Translations under genes and position numbers: made by a program
Assembly: GCA_025362915.1 (NCBI GenBank)
Contig: JANYEU010000311.1
Location: 1 to 6,093, forward strand
DNA: 6,093 nt
Direction of reading: 5' to 3'
Origin: Chitinophagaceae bacterium
GTDB lineage: Bacteria > Bacteroidota > Bacteroidia > Chitinophagales > Chitinophagaceae
The notes under the pieces: generated by a model
What the model saw: the letters and a program-made list of their open reading frames with translations, nothing else
Databases searched by the model: none
What the model was told of the DNA's origin: nothing
In this document: in pieces, positions 1 to 5,354 of the stretch
Layout of the letters: each line of letters begins with the position of its first letter
Position numbering within the stretch: position 1 is the stretch's first letter

Positions 1-105
1 TTGGGATTTACTTATCTACAGTTGGGATTTACTTATCTACAGTTGGGATTTACTTATCTACAGTTGGGATTTACTTATCTACAGTTGGGATTTACTTATC
101 TACAG
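1..105. repeat. Perfect 21-bp tandem repeat, 5 copies, open at the left edge
   Basis: Five identical 21-bp units lie head to tail with no spacers. Each begins TTGGGATTTA and ends CTTATCTACAG, with boundaries at 1, 22, 43, 64 and 85. The array ends sharply at 105 and is cut by the window's left edge, so its true copy number is unknown. Perfect identity between copies suggests recent expansion or homogenisation. Bases 12-20 of every unit read TTATCTACA, one mismatch from the DnaA box TTATCCACA. All three forward frames are free of stop codons inside the unit (frame 1 would give the heptapeptide LGFTYLQ), whereas all three reverse frames contain stops. I regard it as a non-coding minisatellite beyond the 3' end of mscL, but the end of a repetitive coding region from upstream cannot be excluded. 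Confidence 0.97.
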
Positions 106-127
106 TCATAAATGCGCGGTAAAATGG

Positions 128-568
128 CTACTTCTTATTTAGAGCATCCCTTATTTCAATCAATAATTTATCAGTACTGGATGGTTCAGGCGGAGCTGCA
201 GGAGCGGCTTCTGCCTCTTTTTTCTTCATAGAATTAATTCCTTTTATGAAAAGAAAAACCACAAATGCTATTACAATAAAGTCTATTACCGACGTAATGA
301 ATGTGCCATATTTAACGGCCACCTCTTCTACTGCCTTGGTTATTACTTTTCCGGCAGCATCTTTTACTTCAGGAATACCATCTTTTAAAATAATTTTTTG
401 TGAATTGAAATTCACACCACCAGTTAGCATACTGATCAACGGCATTACGATGCCATCTACAAATGAAGAAGTAATTTTCCCAAACGATGCACCCATCACA
501 AAAGCAATGGCGGTATCTATCAAATTACCACGGAGCGCAAACTCCTTAAACTCTTTAATCATTCCCAT
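128..568 (-). CDS. mscL: Large-conductance mechanosensitive channel MscL
   Basis: This 146-residue protein matches MscL along its whole length. MscL is a homopentameric inner-membrane channel that opens under membrane tension and releases solutes during osmotic downshock. The amphipathic N-terminus (residues 1-12, MGMIKEFKEFAL) leads into TM1 (about 16-48, with RGN at 13-15 and FGK at 29-31). TM2 covers about 87-112 and ends in a basic cluster, KKK at 115-117. A Pro/Ala-rich linker (about 121-131) precedes the C-terminal bundle helix (LLIEIRDAL, 135-143). The residue equivalent to E. coli gating residue G22 is Ala22; as I recall, the M. tuberculosis protein also has Ala there. The periplasmic loop is about 12 residues longer than in E. 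coli. The start could be Met1 or Met3; the nearby E. coli-like N-terminus allows either. No Shine-Dalgarno is evident, as is usual in Bacteroidota. It is transcribed divergently from the helicase gene. Confidence 0.96.
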   Translation of the reverse strand: MGMIKEFKEFALRGNLIDTAIAFVMGASFGKITSSFVDGIVMPLISMLTGGVNFNSQKIILKDGIPEVKDAAGKVITKAVEEVAVKYGTFITSVIDFIVIAFVVFLFIKGINSMKKKEAEAAPAAPPEPSSTDKLLIEIRDALNKK

Positions 569-766
569 AACAAGCTTTTTAGTTTATTTCAGAGAATGAA
601 TATAGAGATATTTCTTATTGAAGCATAAAGAAAATTGCCGCCATTCAATCACTGCCTAAAATTGAATTGTACAAATTATTATTTTACCAACCTTCCTAAA
701 CCAGACTAATCATTCCATTCATTAAAATCATTTAATCTGTGGTACAAATCCTTCATCCGCCCGCCG

Positions 767-774
767 TATCTTCG
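767..774 (+). promoter_or_regulatory. Candidate -7 element (TAnnTTTG-like) just before the helicase start
   Basis: TATCTTCG matches the Bacteroidota -7 consensus TAnnTTTG at all but one of the fixed positions and ends four bases before the helicase ATG. A transcript from it would begin at or next to the start codon, giving a leaderless or nearly leaderless mRNA. No good -33 TTG element sits at the usual 17-23 bp spacing; the nearest candidate, TCTG at 737-740, is too far away. This is a weak call based on motif resemblance only. Confidence 0.3.
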
Positions 775-778
775 CCTC

Positions 779-3103
779 ATGCAGGATTATTTATTAGGAC
801 TAAACGAACCCCAAAGAGAAGCTGTAACGCACATAGATGGCCCATTGATGATTGTGGCGGGTGCCGGTAGTGGAAAAACAAAGGTGTTGACTACCAGAAT
901 AGCCCACCTAATGGCACAAGGAGTGGATGCATTTAACATACTCGCCCTCACGTTTACCAACAAGGCCGCTGCCGAAATGAAGGAGAGGATTCAAAAAATA
1001 CTGAATAATAATGAGGCACGCAATCTTTACATAGGTACTTTTCACAGTGTATTTGCAAGGATATTGCGTGGCGAGGCAAACAGGATTGGCTACCCAAATA
1101 ATTTTACCATTTATGATACCGATGATAGTAGAAGTGTTATAAAGACAGTGATAAACGAATTGCATCTGGATGATAAACACTACAAACCAAATGTGGTGGG
1201 CAACAGGATTTCTTCTGCCAAGAATGCGCTAATGGGGCCAAGGGAATACATGCTGGATTCTTACGTTCAACAAGAAGACATTAGGGCAAACCGCCCTGCC
1301 ATTGGTCAGATTTATTTGGCTTATACCGCCCGTTGTTTTAAGAATGGGGCAATGGATTTTGATGATTTACTATTGAAGATGTATGAGATGCTAAATACGC
1401 AGCCCGAAGCATTGATTAAGTATCAGCGTAAGTTTAAGTATATAATGATTGATGAGTATCAGGATACCAATGCGGTTCAATATCAGATTACAAAACTGCT
1501 GGCTGCCATGAACGAAAATGTTTGTGTGGTGGGCGATGATGCACAGAGTATCTATAGTTTCCGTGGGGCTACGATTGAAAATATACTACAGTTTCAGAAG
1601 GATTATGACGACGTAAAAGTAGTGAAACTGGAACAGAATTACCGCAGTACACAGAGTATATTGAAGGTGGCTAATGAAATAATTGGCAACAACAAAGGAC
1701 AGATACCAAAAGAATTATGGACTGATAACAAAGTGGGCGAAAAGATAAAAGTGGTGCGCACCATGACGGATAATGATGAAGGCAAGTTTGTAGCTGATGT
1801 TATTCAGGAGCAGAAGTTGCGTAATCATTATTTTAATAGAGACTTTGCCATTCTGTATCGCACCAATGCGCAAAGTCGTTCCTATGAAGAAAGTCTTCGG
1901 AGAATGGGCATCACCTATCGCATTTATGGTGGCGTGAGCTTTTATCAGCGTAAGGAAATCAAGGATATGCTTGCTTATCTGCGGGTGATTGTAAACCAAC
2001 GCGATGAGGAAGCACTAAAACGTATCATCAATTATCCGGTGAGGGGCATTGGCAAAACGAGCATTGAGAAACTGGTCATTATTGCCAACGAACAAAATAT
2101 CAGCATGTATGAGGCCGTGCAACGTGCCGGTGAGTTTGGTTTTAAAGCGGGAGCATTGGAAACCTTACAGAACTTTGTAACGATGATCCGTTATTTCCAA
2201 ACCTTGCTTAACGATAAAAATGCTTACGATGTAGCGGTACAGGTAGGCAAGCATACCAATCTGGTTAAAGAATTATTTGCTGATAAAACAACCGAAGGGC
2301 TTGCCCGCTATGAAAATGTACAGGAATTACTCAACTCAATAAAAAACTGGACAGAAACCCCCGACAATGAAGATGGCGAAGTGGTAGCCAAAACCCTCGG
2401 TGCTTTTTTGCAACAGGTTACATTGTTTACCGATGCTGATGATGATAAGGAAAATGGAGATGTGGTAAAACTAATGACCATCCATGCGGCAAAAGGATTG
2501 GAATTCGGTTGTGTGTTTGTGGGTGGCGTAGAAGAAAACCTTTTTCCAAATGCAATGGCTGTAAATACCAGGGAAGAATTGGAGGAAGAAAGACGTTTGT
2601 TTTATGTAGCAGTCACTAGGGCAAAAGATAAGTTGTGGCTAACTTTTTCTAACTCACGCTATCGCTTTGGACAGTTGGTGCAAAATGATCCAAGTCGCTT
2701 TTTGGATGAGATGCCAGAGCAGTTTCTAGATAGGACAAATTCTGGTGGCGGCATGAGAAACCAAGGACACACAAGTACGGGTTTGCCTTTTGAGCGGATG
2801 CACAAGGGAATGGGTACGCCAAATGCTGGGAACGGGAATCCTGGTGGTCCCAAACCAAAACCTAGTTATATGCCACCGCCAGTTGCGCCACGTGTGAAAG
2901 AACATGTGCCAACAGAAAATTTTATAGCAAGCGATACAAGTAATTTACAGGCAGGGCAACAGGTGGAGCATCAGAAGTTTGGCTTTGGAATAGTGCTTAA
3001 GGTGGAAGGTTCTGGTCATAACCCAATTGCTAATATCGACTTTAAGCAAAATGGAGAGAAGAAGATAATGCTTAATTATGCCAAGCTTCGGATTGTGGAG
3101 TAA
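779..3103 (+). CDS. uvrD: UvrD/PcrA-family ATP-dependent 3'-5' DNA helicase
   Basis: This is a complete 774-residue superfamily 1A helicase. Such enzymes use ATP to unwind DNA 3' to 5' in nucleotide-excision and mismatch repair, strip RecA filaments and resolve replication-transcription conflicts. All core motifs are seen in order: Q motif LNEPQREAV (8-16), Walker A AGAGSGKT (27-34), Ia LTFTNKAAAEM (57-67), Ib GTFHS (86-90), II DEYQD (225-229), III GDDAQSIYSFRGA (252-264), IV QNYRST (286-291), V TIHAAKGLEF (567-576) and VI VAVTRAK (610-616). A Gly/Pro-rich linker (about 650-710) leads to a C-terminal Tudor-like module with VEHQKFGFGIV, which in PcrA/UvrD contacts RNA polymerase. The length is typical and no motif is missing. 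The ATG at 779 directly precedes the conserved Q-motif region. It stands alone on its strand, with mscL divergent upstream and a large inverted repeat just downstream. UvrD and PcrA are bacterial orthologues, and either name would fit. Confidence 0.97.
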   Translation: MQDYLLGLNEPQREAVTHIDGPLMIVAGAGSGKTKVLTTRIAHLMAQGVDAFNILALTFTNKAAAEMKERIQKILNNNEARNLYIGTFHSVFARILRGEANRIGYPNNFTIYDTDDSRSVIKTVINELHLDDKHYKPNVVGNRISSAKNALMGPREYMLDSYVQQEDIRANRPAIGQIYLAYTARCFKNGAMDFDDLLLKMYEMLNTQPEALIKYQRKFKYIMIDEYQDTNAVQYQITKLLAAMNENVCVVGDDAQSIYSFRGATIENILQFQKDYDDVKVVKLEQNYRSTQSILKVANEIIGNNKGQIPKELWTDNKVGEKIKVVRTMTDNDEGKFVADVIQEQKLRNHYFNRDFAILYRTNAQSRSYEESLRRMGITYRIYGGVSFYQRKEIKDMLAYLRVIVNQRDEEALKRIINYPVRGIGKTSIEKLVIIANEQNISMYEAVQRAGEFGFKAGALETLQNFVTMIRYFQTLLNDKNAYDVAVQVGKHTNLVKELFADKTTEGLARYENVQELLNSIKNWTETPDNEDGEVVAKTLGAFLQQVTLFTDADDDKENGDVVKLMTIHAAKGLEFGCVFVGGVEENLFPNAMAVNTREELEEERRLFYVAVTRAKDKLWLTFSNSRYRFGQLVQNDPSRFLDEMPEQFLDRTNSGGGMRNQGHTSTGLPFERMHKGMGTPNAGNGNPGGPKPKPSYMPPPVAPRVKEHVPTENFIASDTSNLQAGQQVEHQKFGFGIVLKVEGSGHNPIANIDFKQNGEKKIMLNYAKLRIVE

Positions 3104-3109
3104 GGAAAC

Positions 3110-3213
3110 TTAATCACAAGGTACAAAAGGGTTTCACGAGGGACACAAAGTTTGGTTTTATTGATTGATAGTGTTCCTTGTGTTTCTTTTCCTTGAGTTC
3201 TTTGTGGTTAAAT
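3110..3213. repeat. Long imperfect inverted repeat ('CACAAAG' type), possible terminator or REP-like element
   Basis: The spacer after the helicase gene has a left arm (3110-3146, TTAATCACAAGGTACAAAAG and onward) and a right arm (3171-3213) whose reverse complement starts TTTAACCACAAAGAACTCAA. The outer segments pair as AATCACAAGG with AACCACAAAG. The inner segments pair as CACGAGGGACAC with CACAAGGAACAC, with a few mismatches and a short bulge. The loop is about 24 bp. Both arms are built from short direct units ending in AAG or AGG. Similar 'CACAAAG / CTTTGTG' repeats are common between Bacteroidota genes, from general knowledge. The structure lies 6 bp after the helicase stop codon and could act as a transcript end or 3' stabiliser. 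No T-run follows directly, so a classical intrinsic terminator is not proven. Confidence 0.75.
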
Positions 3214-3224
3214 CTCTACTTTTA
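3192..3224 (+). promoter_or_regulatory. Candidate Bacteroidota promoter for the gene at 3239
   Basis: CTTG at 3192-3195 and TACTTTTA at 3217-3224 are separated by 21 bp, which fits the Bacteroidota layout of a -33 TTTG/TTG element plus a TAnnTTTG -7 element, with one mismatch in the -7. The predicted start near 3231 would give a leader of only about 8 nt before the ATG at 3239. The -33 element overlaps the right arm of the inverted repeat. It is supported by motif resemblance only. Confidence 0.35.
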
Positions 3225-3238
3225 TTAAACTTTATAAT

Positions 3239-3688
3239 ATGGCAGGAAAAAATAGCACACTTGACGTAGATGAATTAAACGAGGACTTTCTAAAAGGAAC
3301 CCGTTTACTATCTATTACTGCCCCAATGAAGAAGCATCAGTTTTGTTTGAAGTTAAACAATCTACTCAACCTAAATTTTAAGCTATGCAGCGAGAAGGAA
3401 GTTCCTATTGAGAAGAAAAATAGGAAGTATTATTTCTCTATCTTTCAATCGACTGAGCCTACCAATCCTTTTATGGAATACATTATCTATCATACGCAAT
3501 ATGATGGCGAATATTTGCTTCCCGAACTAAAGCATACCGATTTTTTGTGGCTTATTAGGGGTAATGCTATAGAAGAAGATCATTTTAACTTCATCAAACA
3601 AGGAATAAAATCTATTAATGGTGTTCAGTTGGTAGCTGAAATATATCCTGAACAAATAAAAAGCAAAGGAAATTTAATGTTTGAATAG
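3239..3688 (+). CDS. Probable IPExxVDY-family protein (function unknown)
   Basis: This 149-residue soluble protein has no signal peptide or membrane segment. Its length and layout resemble the small Bacteroidota-restricted 'IPExxVDY' family, named after a C-terminal motif and of unknown function. Supporting points are the acidic N-terminal part (about 8-17), a KKHQFCLKLNNLLNLNFKL segment (31-49) like the family's 'residues that recognise short helices' region, an aromatic-rich central strand region (YYFSIF, 64-69), and a C-terminal IYPEQIKSKGNLMF (135-148) where the motif belongs. The motif itself is degenerate: YPE replaces IPE and no clear VDY follows. The assignment is therefore tentative and rests on remembered family resemblance. 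The ATG at 3239 follows an A/T-rich leader and is the first in frame after the upstream repeat. A 70-bp spacer separates it from the S4-domain gene on the same strand, so co-transcription is possible. Confidence 0.55.
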   Translation: MAGKNSTLDVDELNEDFLKGTRLLSITAPMKKHQFCLKLNNLLNLNFKLCSEKEVPIEKKNRKYYFSIFQSTEPTNPFMEYIIYHTQYDGEYLLPELKHTDFLWLIRGNAIEEDHFNFIKQGIKSINGVQLVAEIYPEQIKSKGNLMFE

Positions 3689-3692
3689 AAAA

Positions 3693-3720
3693 AAAGTCGA
3701 AAGTCGAGAATTGAAAGTGA
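3693..3720. repeat. Short 7-bp tandem repeat, 4 units
   Basis: Four head-to-tail heptamers lie just after the preceding stop codon: AAAGTCG, AAAGTCG, AGAATTG and AAAGTGA. The first two are identical and the others degenerate. Heptamer tracts of this 'AAGTCG' kind occur between genes in many Bacteroidota (general knowledge). No coding or structural role is evident here. Confidence 0.6.
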
Positions 3721-3758
3721 GCATCATTAAATCATTCAAATCACCCTAATCATAATTT

Positions 3759-4142
3759 ATGGTTACAAAAGAAAAACTTAGGATAGATAAATATTTGTGG
3801 TCAATCAGGCTTTTCAAAACAAGAAGTTTGGCTTCTGAAGCGTGTGAAAAAGGGAAGGTAAAGCTAAATGGCGGCTCGGTAAAAGCTGCCAAAACGGTAA
3901 ATGTGGGCGATGAATATGAGGTGAAAACTGAGGCAAGGAAATGGTTGATAAAAGTTACAGGATTGGCACATAATAGGGTTGCCTATGCCGAGTCTCTCAA
4001 CTATTATATAGACATTACTCCCGAGGAAGAGTTGGATATTACCAAGTTTCAGCCCTCTTCTTTTCAAACTGGCAAGCGTTTGAGCAAGGTGGGCAGACCA
4101 ACCAAAAAAGAACGGAGGGATTGGGATGGATACATGGAATAG
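3759..4142 (+). CDS. hslR: S4-domain RNA-binding protein, HslR/Hsp15 family
   Basis: This 127-residue protein opens with a typical S4 fold: LRIDKYLWSIRLFKTRSLAS (7-26) followed by GKVKLNGGSVKAAKTVNVGDEYEV (32-55). It matches E. coli Hsp15 (HslR) in the same order. HslR proteins bind free 50S subunits carrying nascent peptidyl-tRNA and help recycle stalled ribosomes. The basic C-terminal tail, with GRPTKKERRDWD (112-123), corresponds to the RPDKKERRD tail of E. coli HslR. The length is close to the family norm (about 130) and no domain is missing. The ATG at 3759 puts the S4 domain seven residues in, as expected. The stop codon lies only 8 bp before a 21-bp-periodic repeat array. A general S4-domain protein of unknown target is the alternative, but the tail favours HslR. 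Confidence 0.9.
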   Translation: MVTKEKLRIDKYLWSIRLFKTRSLASEACEKGKVKLNGGSVKAAKTVNVGDEYEVKTEARKWLIKVTGLAHNRVAYAESLNYYIDITPEEELDITKFQPSSFQTGKRLSKVGRPTKKERRDWDGYME

Positions 4143-4150
4143 ATGACGCT

Positions 4151-4278
4151 GAATGATTCCACTCAACCATTTCGTATATTGAACAATCCATGTTGAATAT
4201 TCCACTAACCATTTCGTGTTTTCGACTATCCATGTTGCATATTCCACATACCATTATGTATTTTGAACAATCCATGTT
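4151..4278. repeat. Degenerate 21-bp tandem array with 42-bp dimer period
   Basis: On the minus strand this stretch divides into six consecutive units, each beginning ATGG. Five are 21 bp; the sixth, nearest hslR, is 23 bp. Two unit types alternate: ATGGATTGTTCAA- or ATGGATAGTCGAA-like, then ATGGTTAGTGGAATATTCAA-like. The result is a 42-bp higher-order period with plus-strand boundaries at about 4151-4194, 4195-4236 and 4237-4278. Same-type copies are much closer to each other than to their neighbour type, implying that a dimer was amplified. A decayed fragment (TAATATTT) continues past 4278. Two minus-strand frames stay open through most of it and give heptad peptides, which is a trivial result of a period divisible by three. 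It fills most of the 255-bp gap between hslR and the next gene. The rest of the gap, 4279-4397, is A/T-rich with a weak -7-like TACCTTTT at 4342-4349. Confidence 0.92.
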
Positions 4279-4397
4279 TAATATTTAAAAAGCTGAAATG
4301 AGGCGTAGATACAATGTAGACATCTTTTTAAGTGATACGAATACCTTTTCTTTGTATCTATTCACCAGAAATTCTCTTATTGATTAATCTAAACAAA

Positions 4398-4827
4398 ATG
4401 AAAAAAATAATTTTATTCTTAATGTTGGCTGTGGTTGTAGGCACTGGTTTGAGAGCGCAAAAACAAGTGAATGATTCTAGCAAACAAATGCACAAGGGAT
4501 ATAAGGAATCCGTTTTTCCTGGTGGTAAGGAAGGATGGATAAATTATGTACAATCCAACGTAAACGGAGCTTTGGGAAAGTATATTCCCAATCCACAAGG
4601 ACTGCAAAAGGTGCAGCAGAGTGCGTATGTTACTTTTAAGATAGGTGCGGATGGCAGCATTACGGATGTGGAGGTAACAAATGCCACTGAGTTGAACCCC
4701 AAATTAGTAGAAGAAGCATTAAGGGTTATAAAGGGTAAGTCCTAAGTGGACGCCCGCAATGAGTGATGGAGCGTTTATTACCGAAAAAGGAACGCAAACC
4801 ATTACATGGGAACATGGAAAGAAATAA
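4398..4827 (+). pseudogene. Secreted TonB-C-terminal-domain protein, broken by a +1 frameshift
   Basis: The frame from the ATG at 4398 encodes a signal peptide (MKKIILFLMLAVVVGTGLRA, then QKQ). Next comes the start of a TonB-C-like periplasmic domain: VFPGGKEGWINYV (39-51), VTFKIGADGSITDVEV (78-93) and LVEEALRVIK (103-112). It stops early at TAA 4743-4745, giving 115 residues. The missing end lies one frame over: from 4738 to the TAA at 4825-4827 the DNA reads SPKWTPAMSDGAF and on to WEHGKK, the expected domain end (the intact neighbour has SPRWSPAWQNG here). Removing one base near 4734-4737 (AAGGGTAAGT) restores an open frame of 142 residues. An in-frame ATG at 4332 exists, but 4398 is chosen because it begins the signal peptide and follows an A-rich leader. 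It could be a real pseudogene, a phase-variable state or a sequencing indel at the GGG run. The N-terminus lacks the Pro-rich linker of true TonB, so energy transduction is doubtful. Confidence 0.8.
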
Positions 4828-4843
4828 CAATTAATCTAAATAA

Positions 4844-5335
4844 ATGAAAAGGACAATTTTAATTACAATAGTAATACTTGTTTGGACTAATGGGCTAAAT
4901 GCTCAAAGGAAAACGATTGTTTCTAAGGACACTACCTTATCTGATGGGTTTATTGGGATGTCTCCAACAGGTGATAGCATATTTAGGAGGGTTCATTTTG
5001 AAGCCGAGTTTCCTGGTGGTGCAGCTGGGTGGAAGAGTTATCTTGAACAAAATTTAGATGCATCCCTGGGTGATAGATATATTAAAATTCCAATAGGGCG
5101 GCTTTATGCTAAAGCAACTGTTGCCCTAAATTTTCAAGTAAGTAAAGAAGGAGATGTTTTTGATGTAAAAGCAGATAGTCTTTCAATTGCTACTGTCCAC
5201 AAAAAGCTAGTTGCGGAAGCGATTAGAATTATAAAAGAATCTCCTAGATGGTCACCAGCTTGGCAGAATGGTCATCGTGTTGCCTATCGGGCAAAACAAT
5301 CAATATCTTTTGTTTCTAGAAATACACTTGATTAA
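4844..5335 (+). CDS. Secreted protein with TonB C-terminal-like domain
   Basis: This 163-residue protein is an intact paralogue of the frameshifted gene 16 bp upstream. A signal peptide (1-20, ending GLNA before QRK) would send it to the periplasm, or anchor it if uncleaved. A variable stretch (21-54) precedes a TonB-C-like domain: EFPGGAAGWKSYLEQN (55-70), a beta strand ATVALNFQVSKEGDVFDV (91-108), helix LVAEAIRIIK (122-131) and SPRWSPAWQNG (133-143). TonB C-terminal domains bind the TonB box of outer-membrane receptors. This protein lacks the long Pro-rich linker of true TonB, so I infer a free-standing periplasmic domain of unknown partner rather than an energy transducer. The pair shares FPGGxxGW, SPxWxPA and even the leader TTAATCTAAA, consistent with tandem duplication followed by strong divergence. 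The gene ends 19 bp before trmD. Confidence 0.75.
   Translation: MKRTILITIVILVWTNGLNAQRKTIVSKDTTLSDGFIGMSPTGDSIFRRVHFEAEFPGGAAGWKSYLEQNLDASLGDRYIKIPIGRLYAKATVALNFQVSKEGDVFDVKADSLSIATVHKKLVAEAIRIIKESPRWSPAWQNGHRVAYRAKQSISFVSRNTLD
5280..5311 (+). promoter_or_regulatory. Candidate promoter for trmD inside the end of the upstream gene
   Basis: TTGC at 5280-5283 and TATCTTTT at 5304-5311 are 20 bp apart, matching the Bacteroidota -33/-7 layout with one mismatch in TAnnTTTG. Transcription would start near 5318, about 37 nt before the trmD ATG. If real, trmD could be expressed independently of the TonB-like pair. It lies in coding DNA and is supported by motif resemblance only. Confidence 0.25.
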
Positions 5336-5354
5336 TTTTAATCTAACCCCCCAC

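Noticed and set aside
1..105. CRISPR array
   Set aside because: The units are contiguous with no unique spacers, and no cas gene is present.
246..599. Plus-strand open frame of 117 codons opposite mscL
   Set aside because: It is the antisense shadow of a clearly conserved gene and resembles no family.
711..757. AATCATT-rich tract before the helicase gene, similar to 3724-3755 before hslR
   Set aside because: The similarity is limited to short A/T-rich words and could be base composition alone.
3104..3238. Classical Rho-independent terminator
   Set aside because: The inverted repeat is long and imperfect, with no GC-rich stem followed directly by a T-run, so it is listed as a repeat with only possible terminator function.
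3864..4275. Minus-strand open frames encoding heptad-repeat peptides (for example VEYSTWI/VENTKWL)
   Set aside because: They arise from the 21-bp array, whose period is a multiple of three, and they run antisense into hslR. There is no leader or family match.
4332..4397. Upstream in-frame ATG extending the first TonB-like protein by 22 residues
   Set aside because: The extension would bury the signal peptide. The ATG at 4398 has a typical MKK start and a leader matching its paralogue.
5268..5354. Upstream extension of trmD overlapping the preceding gene
   Set aside because: The conserved TrmD N-terminus begins at 5355, and the extension is out-of-frame sequence of the upstream coding region.
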